Positions 16,426 through 24,142 are shown, counted from the stretch's first letter. The stretch is 64,000 nucleotides of DNA from Selenomonadales bacterium 4137-cl (GCA_032334055.1 JAUOZS010000001.1:2454501-2518500), one strand, 5' to 3'. Numbers and translations are program-made. Notes: generated by a model from the letters alone, not told the origin.

Positions 16426-17223
16426 TTATTTGCTCATCGCAAAGCCATGCTTTTCGAATACCGCCTTGCCTTCCGGGCCTGTCAGGTACGCCAGGAATTC
16501 CTCCGCCGCTTTCGGCTGCTTGGCGCCGCTCAGAATGGCCACGGGATACACGATCGGCTTGTGCGATCCGGCGGGAGCGATGGCGGCGATTTTCACCTTG
16601 GCCCCGGAAACGGCGTCGGTCTTGTAAACGATGCCGGCATCTACGTTTCCTGTCGCCACATACGTGAGCACGGCGCGGACGTCCTTGGCGAAGACCGCCT
16701 TATCTTTGACACCTTCCCACAGGCCGAGTTTTTTGAGCACCTGTTGGCCATACTGGCCAGCAGGTACGCTCGAGGTCTCGCCCATGCTGAATTTTTGCAC
16801 CTTGGCGCCGGCGAGGTCCTCGAACTTGTTCAGGCCGCCAGCGGAGTTCTCCGGCACCACCAGCACCAGTTTATTTTCCACCAGGTTCCTGCGACTGGCT
16901 TTATTGATGAGGTTTTTGGCCTCCAAGTCGTTCATCTGCCTGGGAGCCGCCGAAATGAAGACATCGGCGGGAGCGCCCTGTTCGATCTGTTTCTGCAGCG
17001 CCCCTGACGAGGCCAGGTTGCAAATCAGCTTTACCGAAGGATTTTTGGCCTGGTAATTTTTCTGGATTTCCAGCAGCGCGTCCTTCAGGCTGGCGGCGGC
17101 GGAAATGTTGAGCTCCACCTGCTTGGCGGCCGGAGCCTGCGCCTGTTTCGCCCCGCCGCCGCAGCCGGCGGCCAGCAGGGTCGCAATCAACCCGATAAAA
17201 ACCCACAGGAATCTCTTGTTCAT
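16426..17223 (-). CDS. modA: Molybdate-binding lipoprotein ModA
   Basis: 265 aa. Signal peptide with lipobox LLAAGC; anchored on the outer face of the inner membrane. Ligand motifs are canonical: SAAASLKDAL, LASSGALQKQIEQGAPADVFISAA, ENKLVLVVPE, VPAGQYGQQVL, NVDAGIVYKTDA. ATG at 17223 follows GGAGGAGAAAAG. First gene of modA-modA'-modB-modC, facing away from the HTH-binding protein regulator. Confidence 0.92.
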   Translation of the reverse strand: MNKRFLWVFIGLIATLLAAGCGGGAKQAQAPAAKQVELNISAAASLKDALLEIQKNYQAKNPSVKLICNLASSGALQKQIEQGAPADVFISAAPRQMNDLEAKNLINKASRRNLVENKLVLVVPENSAGGLNKFEDLAGAKVQKFSMGETSSVPAGQYGQQVLKKLGLWEGVKDKAVFAKDVRAVLTYVATGNVDAGIVYKTDAVSGAKVKIAAIAPAGSHKPIVYPVAILSGAKQPKAAEEFLAYLTGPEGKAVFEKHGFAMSK

Positions 17224-17407
17224 CTTTTCTCCTCCTACAACAGCCAAATAACCAAATGAAACTAATCCAACCAAACGAAACCAGCAATTACTTTAACAGC
17301 ATCACCCGCTTCAGCAAAAACGCTTGATTGAAAACTGCACAAAACAGCGCTTTCCGGAACATTGCCAAACACAACAAAACATCAACTAACAAAAACCTTA
17401 TGGTGTT

Positions 17408-17437
17408 ATTATATAATTTGCGGTAATATTAATGCAA
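17408..17437 (-). promoter_or_regulatory. Probable promoter of the mod operon
   Basis: On the minus strand TTGCAT (17437-17432), 18-bp spacer, TATAAT (17413-17408). The -10 lies in the palindrome ATTATATAAT, a possible operator. The whole 265-bp gap between modA and the regulator is AT-rich and holds no gene. Confidence 0.45.
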
Positions 17438-17488
17438 GAGGGTTTACCAATTAATACATGCACTATCAGCTAAAAATGGGGTGGGTTG

Positions 17489-18424
17489 ATGACGGACACA
17501 ATATCCTATACTCCCGAAGAAGTTGCCAAGATTCTTAAAATCTCACGGTTTACGGTGTACGAAATGATCAAGCGCGGCGATCTTACCGCCTACCGGATCG
17601 GCCGCAAGGTCCGCGTCGAGGCCCCTGATCTCGAAGTGTACATCAAAAAATCGAAAAGCCTGTCGTCGGCGGCCCAGGCACCGGCGACCAAGCCGGCGGA
17701 GGCGCCCGCCCCGGCCCAGGAAGGGCTTATCATTTGCGGCCAGGACGTTATCCTCGACATCCTCACCCGCCATCTGGAAAAAACACTGCCTTACGCCCGC
17801 TTCCTGCGCAGTTACGCCGGCAGTATCGATGGCCTAATGGCCCTTTACCGCGGCACGGCCAACGCCGTCACCACCCATCTGTGGGACAGCGACAGCGACA
17901 CTTACAACGTCCCCTATGTAAGGCGGATGCTGCCCGGCCACCGCACCCTCATAATCAACCTGGCCTACCGGATGGAAGGCCTCTATGTGGCCAAGGGTAA
18001 CCCGAAGGGGATAACCGGCTGGCAGGACCTCGCCAAGCCAGGCGTATGGTTTGTCAACCGCGAACGCGGCTCGGGAGCCAGGGTGCTGCTCGACGAGCAG
18101 TTGCGCTCCCTCGGCATAGACCACCGCGACATCGCCGGCTACGACCGCGAGGAGACAAGCCATCTGGCGGTCGCCAGCAGCGTCGCCAGGGGAGAAGCCG
18201 ACGTCGGCCTCGGCATTGAGAAGGCCGCAATGCAGGTGCGGGAAATCGACTTCATCCCCCTGCAGAAAGAACGGTACGATATGGTCATCCGCAAGGAAGA
18301 CGCCACCAAGCCGCATTTCCAAGCCCTGATCACCGTGCTGCGCTCGGCCGCCTTTCGCGACGAGGTGGCTGGCATGGGCGGCTACGATATAACCCAAACC
18401 GGCGAAATCCTCGCCGAAACTTGA
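17489..18424 (+). CDS. One-component regulator: excisionase-type HTH fused to a molybdate-binding-protein-like domain
   Basis: 311 aa. Residues about 5-55 are an excisionase/MerR-like helix-turn-helix (YTPEEVAKILKISRFTVYEMIKRG and RIGRKVRVEAPDLE). After an Ala/Pro linker, residues about 80-300 are a periplasmic-binding-protein-like domain of the PBP_like family (RSYAGSIDGLMALYRGTANAVTTHLWD, RERGSGARVLLDEQL, EADVGLGIEKAA). This architecture is known next to molybdate transport genes and is thought to sense the anion in the cytoplasm. ATG at 17489 with GGGGTGGG upstream. Divergent from modA; it likely controls that promoter. Confidence 0.88.
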   Translation: MTDTISYTPEEVAKILKISRFTVYEMIKRGDLTAYRIGRKVRVEAPDLEVYIKKSKSLSSAAQAPATKPAEAPAPAQEGLIICGQDVILDILTRHLEKTLPYARFLRSYAGSIDGLMALYRGTANAVTTHLWDSDSDTYNVPYVRRMLPGHRTLIINLAYRMEGLYVAKGNPKGITGWQDLAKPGVWFVNRERGSGARVLLDEQLRSLGIDHRDIAGYDREETSHLAVASSVARGEADVGLGIEKAAMQVREIDFIPLQKERYDMVIRKEDATKPHFQALITVLRSAAFRDEVAGMGGYDITQTGEILAET

Positions 18425-18434
18425 AAAAAAGACA

Positions 18435-18466
18435 CTGCACCCGCCCTTCGGCGGGTGCAGTTTTGT
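18435..18466 (+). terminator. Terminator of the mod regulator gene
   Basis: CTGCACCCGCC, loop CTTC, GGCGGGTGCAG then TTTTGTG. Confidence 0.9.
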
Positions 18467-18476
18467 GTATGGCGGC

Positions 18477-18671
18477 TTATTTGATTACCATCATTTCGGT
18501 GGCTTTTACCAGTGCCGTTACTCTGTCGCCAACTTTGATCCCGAGATCATCCACCGAATCCGCCGTAATCGCCGCGATCAGTTCGGTTCCCTTGCAGTCC
18601 ATGACAACTTTTGCCATAACAGCGTCTTTTACGACTACGCTAATACTCGCTCGCCAGGGCAAGCATGACAA
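18477..18671 (-). CDS. Mop-like molybdate-binding (TOBE) protein with a disrupted N-terminus
   Basis: 64-aa frame. Residues about 13-64 match the molbindin/Mop fold: VVKDAVMAKVVMDCKG, ELIAAITADSVDDLGIKVGD, VTALVKATEMMV. The usual start (M-x-S-A-R-N-x-L-x-G) is missing; the first 12 residues MSCLPWRASISV do not match and start at a weak TTG without a ribosome site, inside the end of the membrane-protein gene at 18640. Either the 5' end was deleted or translation starts at the internal ATG (46 aa). The separate Mop would complement the short ModC. Possible pseudogene. Confidence 0.6.
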   Translation of the reverse strand: MSCLPWRASISVVVKDAVMAKVVMDCKGTELIAAITADSVDDLGIKVGDRVTALVKATEMMVIK

Positions 18672-18825
18672 GGCCTGTGCCGATCATCAGGCCCGATATC
18701 CACACAAGGATCTGGACAATCCTGTTCTGCTTCACGTCGAGTTCCATGGCCATGGCGCAAAAGCAGGAGATGGCCATCATCAGCCCAACAGCCAACAGAA
18801 ACGCGGCAAGAATCAGGGTTTTCAT
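18640..18825 (-). CDS. Small two-helix membrane protein
   Basis: 61 aa, not recognised. Two hydrophobic segments (LILAAFLLAVGLMMAISCFCAM and IVQILVWISGLMIGTGLVMLAL) separated by a short polar loop (ELDVKQNR). ATG at 18825 with GGTGGGG upstream; an in-frame start 14 codons earlier is less likely. It overlaps the 5' end of the Mop-like frame by 32 bp. Confidence 0.6.
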   Translation of the reverse strand: MKTLILAAFLLAVGLMMAISCFCAMAMELDVKQNRIVQILVWISGLMIGTGLVMLALASEY

Positions 18826-18883
18826 TGACCCCACCATCCCAAGCAGGTTCGCTAAAGCCTTTTGCACATCTGGGCCGGCGCCG

Positions 18884-19648
18884 TTATACCCGTGCCGACA
18901 CCTTACGTCCGTAACCGATCAACTGTTTCATCCCGGCGCACTGGCTAATCCCCGTCAGGATAGCGTCCCTGTTTTCCGGAAGCCACTTCGTTCCCGCGAG
19001 CAAGGTTACTCCCGTGCCGGCGAAGGCGGCCGGATACATAGGGGTGCTCGCGCCGACCATGACGATGTCGCGGGCTTTGCCGCAATAGCCCAACAGGTTG
19101 TCCAGCGTGCCGTTTATCAGCGATGTGCTGCTGACGAACACCACCTGGCATTCGGGGAGCAACTGCGGCTCGGCCGCTTCCGGGTAAACGTCGCCTATCG
19201 CTTCCTTGCCCCGCTCGAAGACCAACAGCCGCCGGACTTTGCCTCTCAGCCCGGCAATGAGCGGACCGATATGGCCGACAACCCCGACGGTGTCGTCAGG
19301 ACCGGTCGGCACGGCGAACGCGGCATCCTCGTCCCGGTCTCCCTCCTGCCCTGCGTCGTCGAATTCGGCGACGGCGTTCATAACCGCCAGCCCCGCCGCC
19401 ACGGCGATAACACTTTTGCGCTCCAGCGCCCATGAGGCCATTTCCGCGGCCGGCATACCAGTAAGTCTGCCCGCGCGGGGAATAGCCGCGCAGCCGGAAA
19501 CCACGTCTTCCTTCAATACATAGGCTAATCCCAGCGAGCCGTCATCAAGCTCGACGCCGAGAAAATTCAGCCCAACCCTCACTTCGCCGATCCGCCTCCC
19601 CGCGAGTATGGGGGAAGCCAAGTCATAGATACGGTCTAAGATCATCAT
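18884..19648 (-). CDS. DUF364/DUF4213 Rossmann-like protein
   Basis: 254 aa. N-terminal DUF4213-like region (about 1-85: VGLNFLGVELDDGSLGLAYVL) and C-terminal DUF364 region (about 105-250: VGVVGHIGPLI, VFVSSTSLINGTLDNLL, VMVGASTPMYPAAF, GVTLLAG), described in databases as a putative heavy-metal chelatase domain. Such genes often sit with molybdenum or other metal operons, as here. ATG at 19648 after AAGGAGGTATC. Function is not established. Confidence 0.8.
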   Translation of the reverse strand: MMILDRIYDLASPILAGRRIGEVRVGLNFLGVELDDGSLGLAYVLKEDVVSGCAAIPRAGRLTGMPAAEMASWALERKSVIAVAAGLAVMNAVAEFDDAGQEGDRDEDAAFAVPTGPDDTVGVVGHIGPLIAGLRGKVRRLLVFERGKEAIGDVYPEAAEPQLLPECQVVFVSSTSLINGTLDNLLGYCGKARDIVMVGASTPMYPAAFAGTGVTLLAGTKWLPENRDAILTGISQCAGMKQLIGYGRKVSARV

Positions 19649-19704
19649 GATACCTCCTTGGAGAATTCAAAAAGCGACCCGCTTCGCGGCGTATCCATGT
19701 ACCG

Positions 19705-20967
19705 TTATTTTTCGATCTTCCAGTTGTCGATCAAGTCGCCGCCAAGCTTGTACACCTCCACCGCCAGCACGTTGCCGGCCACTTTTACGACGAGATAGTT
19801 CGGCTCTTCCGCTGGGTTGTAGTATACTTCGTGCCATTCGCCGGCGCGCGCCTTGACGCGCGCTTTGCCGCCGGCGCGGCCGGCCGTCACGTATACCGTT
19901 CCTTCAGACGGAGCGGCCGCGACAGCGTCGTCGTGGAGGGGATAGGTGCGCGCGTAGACATGCTCGTGACCGCTAAAAACGACGGCGACGCGATGACGCT
20001 CAAGGATCGGCACGAACGCCGCTTTTACGGCGCCGTTGCCGCGGGCCGTCTCGCTGTTGTAAGGCGGCTTGTGAAGAAACGCTACCTTCCACTGCTTTTT
20101 AGTCGCGGCCAGGTCCTTTTCCAGCCAAGCTTTCTGCCGCTCCAGCATATCCGGCAGGAAACGCGCCCCTTCGCGCGCCTGGCTGTCCAGCATCACAAAA
20201 TGCACGTCCCCATAGTCGAAGGAATACACCTGCCCTTTCATTCCTTCCGGACCGTTGCCGGGCAGCTTGAACCTGGCGGTAAACATCGACGGCAGTGATC
20301 GTTCACCCCACAGCGGCGTGTAGTATTCGTGGTTCCCTGTCAGCGGCATCACGGGAATGATGTCGATGGCCTCTTGCGAGGCGTCAAACCAGGCGTCCCA
20401 TTGCTCAGGGTCTTGCCCGACCTCCACCAGGTCGCCGACGACGGTCCAGAAGGCCGCGTCGGGGTTTGTTCCGCAAGCCCGGCGGAGGACCGCCCGCCAG
20501 AGGTCATAAACGTCATTTTGGGTGTCGCCGAAGACGAGAAACTTAAAGGCTCGGGCCTCGTCCGGGGCTGTTTTAAAGCTGAGCGGCTCGCTCCAGCCGC
20601 CGTCGGCCCCCACACGGTAAATATAGCGCGTGCCCGGTTTGAGGCCGGTCAATGTCGCCGTATGGATTATTATTTTTTCGCCGTCTGTCAGGAGAGGTTC
20701 TCCCCGGGCAACAACCGCAACGGCGTTTACGGGCAAGCCGTTTCCCGCCGCGGCTTCGGCGTATTGGGCCCGCCCGCGCGGACAGAAGGAGGCCGTCTGC
20801 CAGGCGATCGTTTGCGTGGTGCGCGGATCATCGCTCCAGGTCAAGGTTACTTGTTGCGGCGCGGACGACGGCGCCGCGGAAGAAAGCGCCGACACCAGAC
20901 AAGCCAGCGCGATTATTAAAAGTGCCGCTATCGACCGCATGCGGACACCATGCTTTATCCCCGTCAT
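19705..20967 (-). CDS. Secreted purple-acid-phosphatase-like metallophosphoesterase
   Basis: 420 aa. Signal peptide (ALLIIALACLVSALSSA), an N-terminal fibronectin-III-like domain (about 38-135) as in purple acid phosphatases, then a calcineurin-type phosphoesterase domain with metal ligands in GDTQ, VVGDLVE, TGNHEYY, LHKPPY and FSGHEHVYART. It probably releases phosphate from organic esters outside the cytoplasm. ATG at 20967 gives a good n-region; an ATG nine codons later is also possible. It has no repeat array of the Pho-box type in its 320-bp upstream gap, so membership of the regulon is not shown. Confidence 0.85.
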   Translation of the reverse strand: MTGIKHGVRMRSIAALLIIALACLVSALSSAAPSSAPQQVTLTWSDDPRTTQTIAWQTASFCPRGRAQYAEAAAGNGLPVNAVAVVARGEPLLTDGEKIIIHTATLTGLKPGTRYIYRVGADGGWSEPLSFKTAPDEARAFKFLVFGDTQNDVYDLWRAVLRRACGTNPDAAFWTVVGDLVEVGQDPEQWDAWFDASQEAIDIIPVMPLTGNHEYYTPLWGERSLPSMFTARFKLPGNGPEGMKGQVYSFDYGDVHFVMLDSQAREGARFLPDMLERQKAWLEKDLAATKKQWKVAFLHKPPYNSETARGNGAVKAAFVPILERHRVAVVFSGHEHVYARTYPLHDDAVAAAPSEGTVYVTAGRAGGKARVKARAGEWHEVYYNPAEEPNYLVVKVAGNVLAVEVYKLGGDLIDNWKIEK

Positions 20968-21290
20968 TTATCCACTTTCTTCCCGGGTCCGGCGAAACCC
21001 GTCGCTCCGCGGATTTCCGCAGTTCGACGCAGACGCTCTTTGTCCCAATGGAATTTGTTTCCCTATAAACATGATAATATTGCAGCAAATATAAATCAAC
21101 ATAAATTAACTAGATATGTTTATTTATATGTTTTTGTTTGTTTACGTTTTATGGAACAGATGATTTGGAGAGAAAAAACACTCTAACAGGGCCAGCGACG
21201 GACTGCGAGGCTTCGCGGAGTATCCGCGAAGCCTCGCTTGGGGCGGAGCTGAAATAAAAGCCGCCACAGACTCATTGACAGCGGTTATCA
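20968..21290. other. Gene-free stretch with one strong hairpin
   Basis: 323 bases. The part next to the phosphatase gene is AT-rich (21060-21160) and suits a promoter. At 21205-21237 a 15-bp inverted repeat (GCGAGGCTTCGCGGA) has a 3-base loop but no T-run on either side, so it is not a standard terminator. No coding frame is convincing. Confidence 0.5.
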
Positions 21291-21509
21291 CTATTCAGCG
21301 CTGTCGGACCCGGCCATATTGGCCTCGGCCATCGCAATCAACTTCCTCACCTTTTCGCCGCCAATCTTGCCGCCGATCTTCCCGACCTCGCTGGTTGTCA
21401 GTTCTTCGTTGCGGCCCCGGTCGAGCGGTATACCAAGCTGATCGGCAACCTCGTGTTTGTCGGGCAGCGACTGATCCAACTCCTTCATAGAGCTGTATTT
21501 CTCCGTCAA
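21291..21509 (-). CDS. Alpha/beta-type small acid-soluble spore protein, divergent
   Basis: 72 aa. Contains LGIPL, the ELTTSEVGKIGG stretch resembling the GPR protease site and IGGEKVRKLIAMAE, the DNA-binding helix of alpha/beta SASPs. These proteins coat DNA in the spore core and are degraded at germination. The start is a TTG at 21509 with GGGAGGG at ideal spacing; it overlaps the stop of a small upstream frame (CTTTGACG), so translation is coupled. Confidence 0.8.
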   Translation of the reverse strand: MTEKYSSMKELDQSLPDKHEVADQLGIPLDRGRNEELTTSEVGKIGGKIGGEKVRKLIAMAEANMAGSDSAE

Positions 21510-21695
21510 AGTTGACCCTCCCGAGATTTTCTTCCTGCCCGTTTATCAGCGATAGCGGCGTTAACCATTTCGGGCAGCACGGTCCCGTCCCGGTTCGCCG
21601 CCCGGCTCTCCGGGACGAACTTGACGCCCACCTCGCCTGTAGTAAGGCGGGGCTCTTCTGTTGTCACGGAACGCTCTTCCGCTTTTATCTGTCAT
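21506..21695 (-). pseudogene. Small frame upstream of the spore protein, apparently frameshifted
   Basis: A 53-codon frame (21667-21506, GTG start) encodes EVGVKFVPESRAANRDG and LPEMVNAAIADKR, which looks protein-like and ends two bases into the next start. It has no good ribosome site. 28 bases upstream, in another frame, an ATG at 21695 has a perfect GGAGGAGGA site and encodes MTDKSGRAFRDN before running out of frame. Joined after about 12 codons the two give one plausible protein of about 60 aa. Either a one-base indel disrupted it or the sequence has an error. Not recognised. Confidence 0.4.
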
Positions 21696-21816
21696 TCCTC
21701 CTCCACGCGGTCCCTGGCGGCAGTCCGCGGCATCAGCCGGAGACCGCCGTAATATCGCGAGCAGACAGCATCAGGAACGGGGCCGTTGGCCGGCCCCGTT
21801 CCGCCATTCAGGCACT

Positions 21817-22080
21817 TTAGCTGTTGATGTTGCTGTTCTGGGTCATGGTCCCGCCGGTTTGCGAGGCCGAGCTCGTGCCACTGGTCATACCCGACTCGTA
21901 AGACTCTATCATCTTGCGGACCATGTGGCCGCCGACCCGGCCGCAGTCGGCGGACGTCATCGTGTTCCATCCTCCGCTCCGGATCCTGTCGGCTATGCCG
22001 AGTTCGGAGGCAACCTCAAATTTCATCCGGTCAAGAGCATTCTCGGCTGCGGGGTTAACTACCTGATTACTTCTGGCCAT
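21817..22080 (-). CDS. Alpha/beta-type small acid-soluble spore protein
   Basis: 87 aa. Signature blocks NPAAENALDRMKFEVASELGI, containing the GPR cleavage region, and GGHMVRKMIESYE, with a Ser/Thr/Asn-rich tail. Clear spore-core DNA-binding protein, expressed in the forespore. ATG at 22080 with GGGAGGTTGGCAGA upstream. It shows that the host makes endospores. Confidence 0.92.
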   Translation of the reverse strand: MARSNQVVNPAAENALDRMKFEVASELGIADRIRSGGWNTMTSADCGRVGGHMVRKMIESYESGMTSGTSSASQTGGTMTQNSNINS

Positions 22081-22315
22081 TCTGCCAACCTCCCTTTTAC
22101 TGTTTTCCGGGCCCTTCTTTAGAGTTTCCGTATATAAATTTTAAATGTGTAGAAAATAATGGCCTTCCTTGCTACAAAGGGAAGCTAAGATCGTGCCTGT
22201 TTTTATGGCTGTTGAAGGCATTGGCTATTGTTGAGGCGCACGGCCAAAAGTTGTTTTGCTGCATGGAGTCGGGCTAAACAAGAAATAATACGGAAAAAAC
22301 GCAGGGGGCGATTTA

Positions 22316-23053
22316 ATGTTCAAGCATGAGAAGCAGCTATTGCAAGAGGTCCGGGTAGAGCGGCCGAATCCTACATATGCCGCAATGCTGACAGAGCAAC
22401 TAGGAGGTCCTGACGGCGAGATGAAAGCCGCCATGCAATACATGGCGCAAAGCTTCAGAATCAAGGACCCGGAAATAAAGGACCTTTTCATGGACATCGC
22501 ATCCGAAGAGCTAGGCCATATGGAAATGGTCGCGACCACAATCAATCTTCTCAACGGCCACGACATTGACACCGGAGCCGTTATGGCCGGACACATCGAA
22601 AGTCAGGTGCTCACCGGGCTGAACCCGTTAATTGCGAACGGGTCGGGGTATCTTTGGACAGCGGCCTATGTCAACGTCACCGGCGATCTGGCAGCGGATA
22701 TCCTGTCAAATATAGCCGCCGAACAGCGGGCGAAGGTCGTCTATGAATACCTCCACCGTCAGATTGCCGACCGGCATGTCCGCCAGACGATAGATTTTCT
22801 CCTGAACCGCGAGGAAGCTCATAATACTTTGTTCAGAGAAGCCTTTAACAAGATCTCCGGAACCGGCTCCACCAGGGACTGGGGCGTCGACGAAAACGCC
22901 CGTCTGTATTTCGACCTTTCGACACCTGGAAAATACTTTGATCTTAAAAATCCCCAGCCTCCACAGTTTCAGCCCCCGGACCCGGGTGAAGCAACAGGAC
23001 AAACGCAGCAGAATCGAATCTTGACCACAGAACACGACATTCCTCAGCATTAG
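22316..23053 (+). CDS. Manganese catalase (CotJC family)
   Basis: 245 aa. Four-helix ferritin-like fold with dimanganese ligands in GGPDGEMKAAMQYM, EELGHMEMV, AAEQRAKVVYEYL and REEAHNTLFREAF. It decomposes hydrogen peroxide; in spore formers this family includes the coat protein CotJC. The extended C-terminal tail (about 50 residues, Pro/Gln-rich) is common in such coat forms. ATG at 22316 follows GGGGGCG. Single gene ending in its own terminator, near the spore-protein genes. Confidence 0.9.
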   Translation: MFKHEKQLLQEVRVERPNPTYAAMLTEQLGGPDGEMKAAMQYMAQSFRIKDPEIKDLFMDIASEELGHMEMVATTINLLNGHDIDTGAVMAGHIESQVLTGLNPLIANGSGYLWTAAYVNVTGDLAADILSNIAAEQRAKVVYEYLHRQIADRHVRQTIDFLLNREEAHNTLFREAFNKISGTGSTRDWGVDENARLYFDLSTPGKYFDLKNPQPPQFQPPDPGEATGQTQQNRILTTEHDIPQH

Positions 23054-23103
23054 TTTCTTACCGGAGCCAAAAACTCTTGCCCGGAAAAAATTAGCGCAAC
23101 AAA

Positions 23104-23143
23104 AAACAAGACTCCGTGACGTTTTCACGGAGTCTTGTTTTAT
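23104..23143. terminator. Terminator after manganese catalase
   Basis: AAACAAGACTCCGTGA, loop CGTTT, TCACGGAGTCTTGTTT then TATT; A/T runs on both sides make it bidirectional. Confidence 0.9.
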
Positions 23144-23152
23144 TAGGCAGTG

Positions 23153-23524
23153 AAGGTAAGCGGGGTCAAACACCGGCCACAATTCGGTTGTGCGAAACCC
23201 TATAATTCAAGAGCTTTTTGTGCCCCGAGATTTTGTCCTTCTTTACAACATTTATTATCCGTTCAACCAGCCAATAGCAATTGCGCCCGCTGTCAACGCC
23301 GATTTGATTTTGCATGAAAGTGGCGTTTGAAATTTGCATGTTTGTGGCGCGGGTCACTATTATTTCTGTTCGAACAGCGTGTTGATGGCATGCTGCTTTT
23401 GCTTCATATACTCCTTGCGCTCTTTAGGCCTGTAGCTGTCGCCCTTGATGTTTATGACGGTGCAGTGGTGCAGCACCCGGTCGAGGATAGTAGAGGCTCC
23501 GTTCGCGCCTTTCGTCTTGTCAGA
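23153..23524 (-). mobile_element. IS21-family remnant (right-end piece)
   Basis: About 370 bases between the catalase terminator and the tRNA terminator. It holds the last 50 codons of istB and the non-coding end of the element with two direct repeats of the form TTTGCATGnnnGTGGCG (23309-23325 and 23333-23349), as seen in transposase-binding ends. The transposase gene istA and most of istB are gone, so the copy is dead. Confidence 0.65.
23360..23524 (-). pseudogene. istB C-terminal fragment
   Basis: The open frame reads KGANGASTILDRVLHHCTVI and NIKGDSYRPKERKEYM to a TAA at 23360. This is the C-terminal end of the IS21 helper ATPase IstB (full length about 250 aa). Everything upstream, including Walker A and B, is missing. 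Confidence 0.75.
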
Positions 23525-23578
23525 TTAGCAAAATCAGAACATATGAAATAATATTAGCAATTGTTAGCAAAAAAACGA

Positions 23579-23613
23579 AAAAGGCTTCTGAGGAAAATCC
23601 TCAGAAGCCTTTT
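23579..23613 (-). terminator. Terminator of the original tRNA gene
   Basis: AAAAGGCTTCTGAGGA, loop AAA, TCCTCAGAAGCCTTTT; on the minus strand it is followed by a T-run. It lies 7 bases after the tRNA CCA end. Confidence 0.85.
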
Positions 23614-23620
23614 CGGAACG

Positions 23621-23664
23621 TGGTGGAGGTAAGCGGGATCGAACCGCTGACCTCTTGAATGCCA
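23621..23664 (-). repeat. Prophage attachment site: 3' half of a tRNA-Ala(GGC)
   Basis: Read on the minus strand: anticodon loop ATGGCAT (GGC at 34-36), half stem TCAAG, variable loop AGGTC, T-arm AGCGG-TTCGATC-CCGCT, acceptor TACCTCC, A, CCA. The 5' half (D-arm and GGAGGTA acceptor strand) is absent upstream. This is the usual scar when a phage integrates into a tRNA 3' end; the intact tRNA should be rebuilt at the other prophage end. Confidence 0.82.
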
Positions 23665-23823
23665 TTTAGCATCAACCATTCTAAATAGAGGGAACGCGCC
23701 AGGAAGTGCCTGATTATACTGGTTCATCGTTCTAACAAGAAGGAAGAAATACGGTCCAAAGGGAAACTGTTGATTAGAAATCGGATTAGAAAGGCCCCCT
23801 ATGTTCCATACCCTCCCGGGGTA

Positions 23824-23832
23824 TGTTATAAT
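23824..23832 (+). promoter_or_regulatory. Extended -10 promoter of the leftmost phage gene
   Basis: TGTTATAAT (23824-23832) with GGAGGGG following at 23840, just before the ATG at 23855. No clear -35, as allowed for extended -10 promoters. Confidence 0.6.
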
Positions 23833-23854
23833 ACGGAAAGGAGGGGATAATGAA

Positions 23855-24139
23855 ATGAAAGCCTATGCGGAATTCACCGCGGCCGAATGGAACGGTCCCA
23901 TCACCCATGCAGTATATAGAGATACCACCGGCGCCCTGCACCTTGCAGCCGGCGACTACGGCGCCATAGATCCGGATCGCAGCAAGATCGTCCAGGATGC
24001 CGAAATTGTGATCTGCCGCGGCAGCAAGGCCGATCAGCTGCTTGATCGCGCGCTGAACGTGGTAATGACGGATGAAGTGGTCTATATCAATCTGAACGAA
24101 CACCCCAGGATCGCGGATCCTGATAATTGGGGATACTAA
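23855..24139 (+). CDS. Small phage protein of unknown function, lysogeny-oriented
   Basis: 94 aa, not recognised. It is the only phage gene seen on the plus strand, with its own promoter and its own terminator 4 bp after the stop, in the position at the prophage edge where genes expressed from the lysogen (moron genes) often sit. Acidic, no membrane segment; short motifs AEIVICRG and DEVVYINLNEHP. ATG at 23855 with AAAGGAGGGG upstream. Confidence 0.65.
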   Translation: MKAYAEFTAAEWNGPITHAVYRDTTGALHLAAGDYGAIDPDRSKIVQDAEIVICRGSKADQLLDRALNVVMTDEVVYINLNEHPRIADPDNWGY

Positions 24140-24142
24140 GCC

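Noticed and set aside
21085..21110. Pho box upstream of the purple-acid-phosphatase-like gene
   Set aside because: TCAACA and TTAACT occur at a 10-bp step in the wrong orientation relative to the gene and only twice; too weak.
21776..21800. Terminator after the 21817 spore-protein gene
   Set aside because: The AACGGGGCC/GGCCCCGTT hairpin has no T-run in the direction of transcription.
23166..23357. 63-codon frame in the IS21 remnant
   Set aside because: Lies in the non-coding end of the element across its direct repeats; no homology and no ribosome site.
23621..23720. Intact tRNA gene at the prophage edge
   Set aside because: Only the part from the anticodon loop to CCA is tRNA-like; no D-arm and no GGAGGTA acceptor strand is present on the 5' side.
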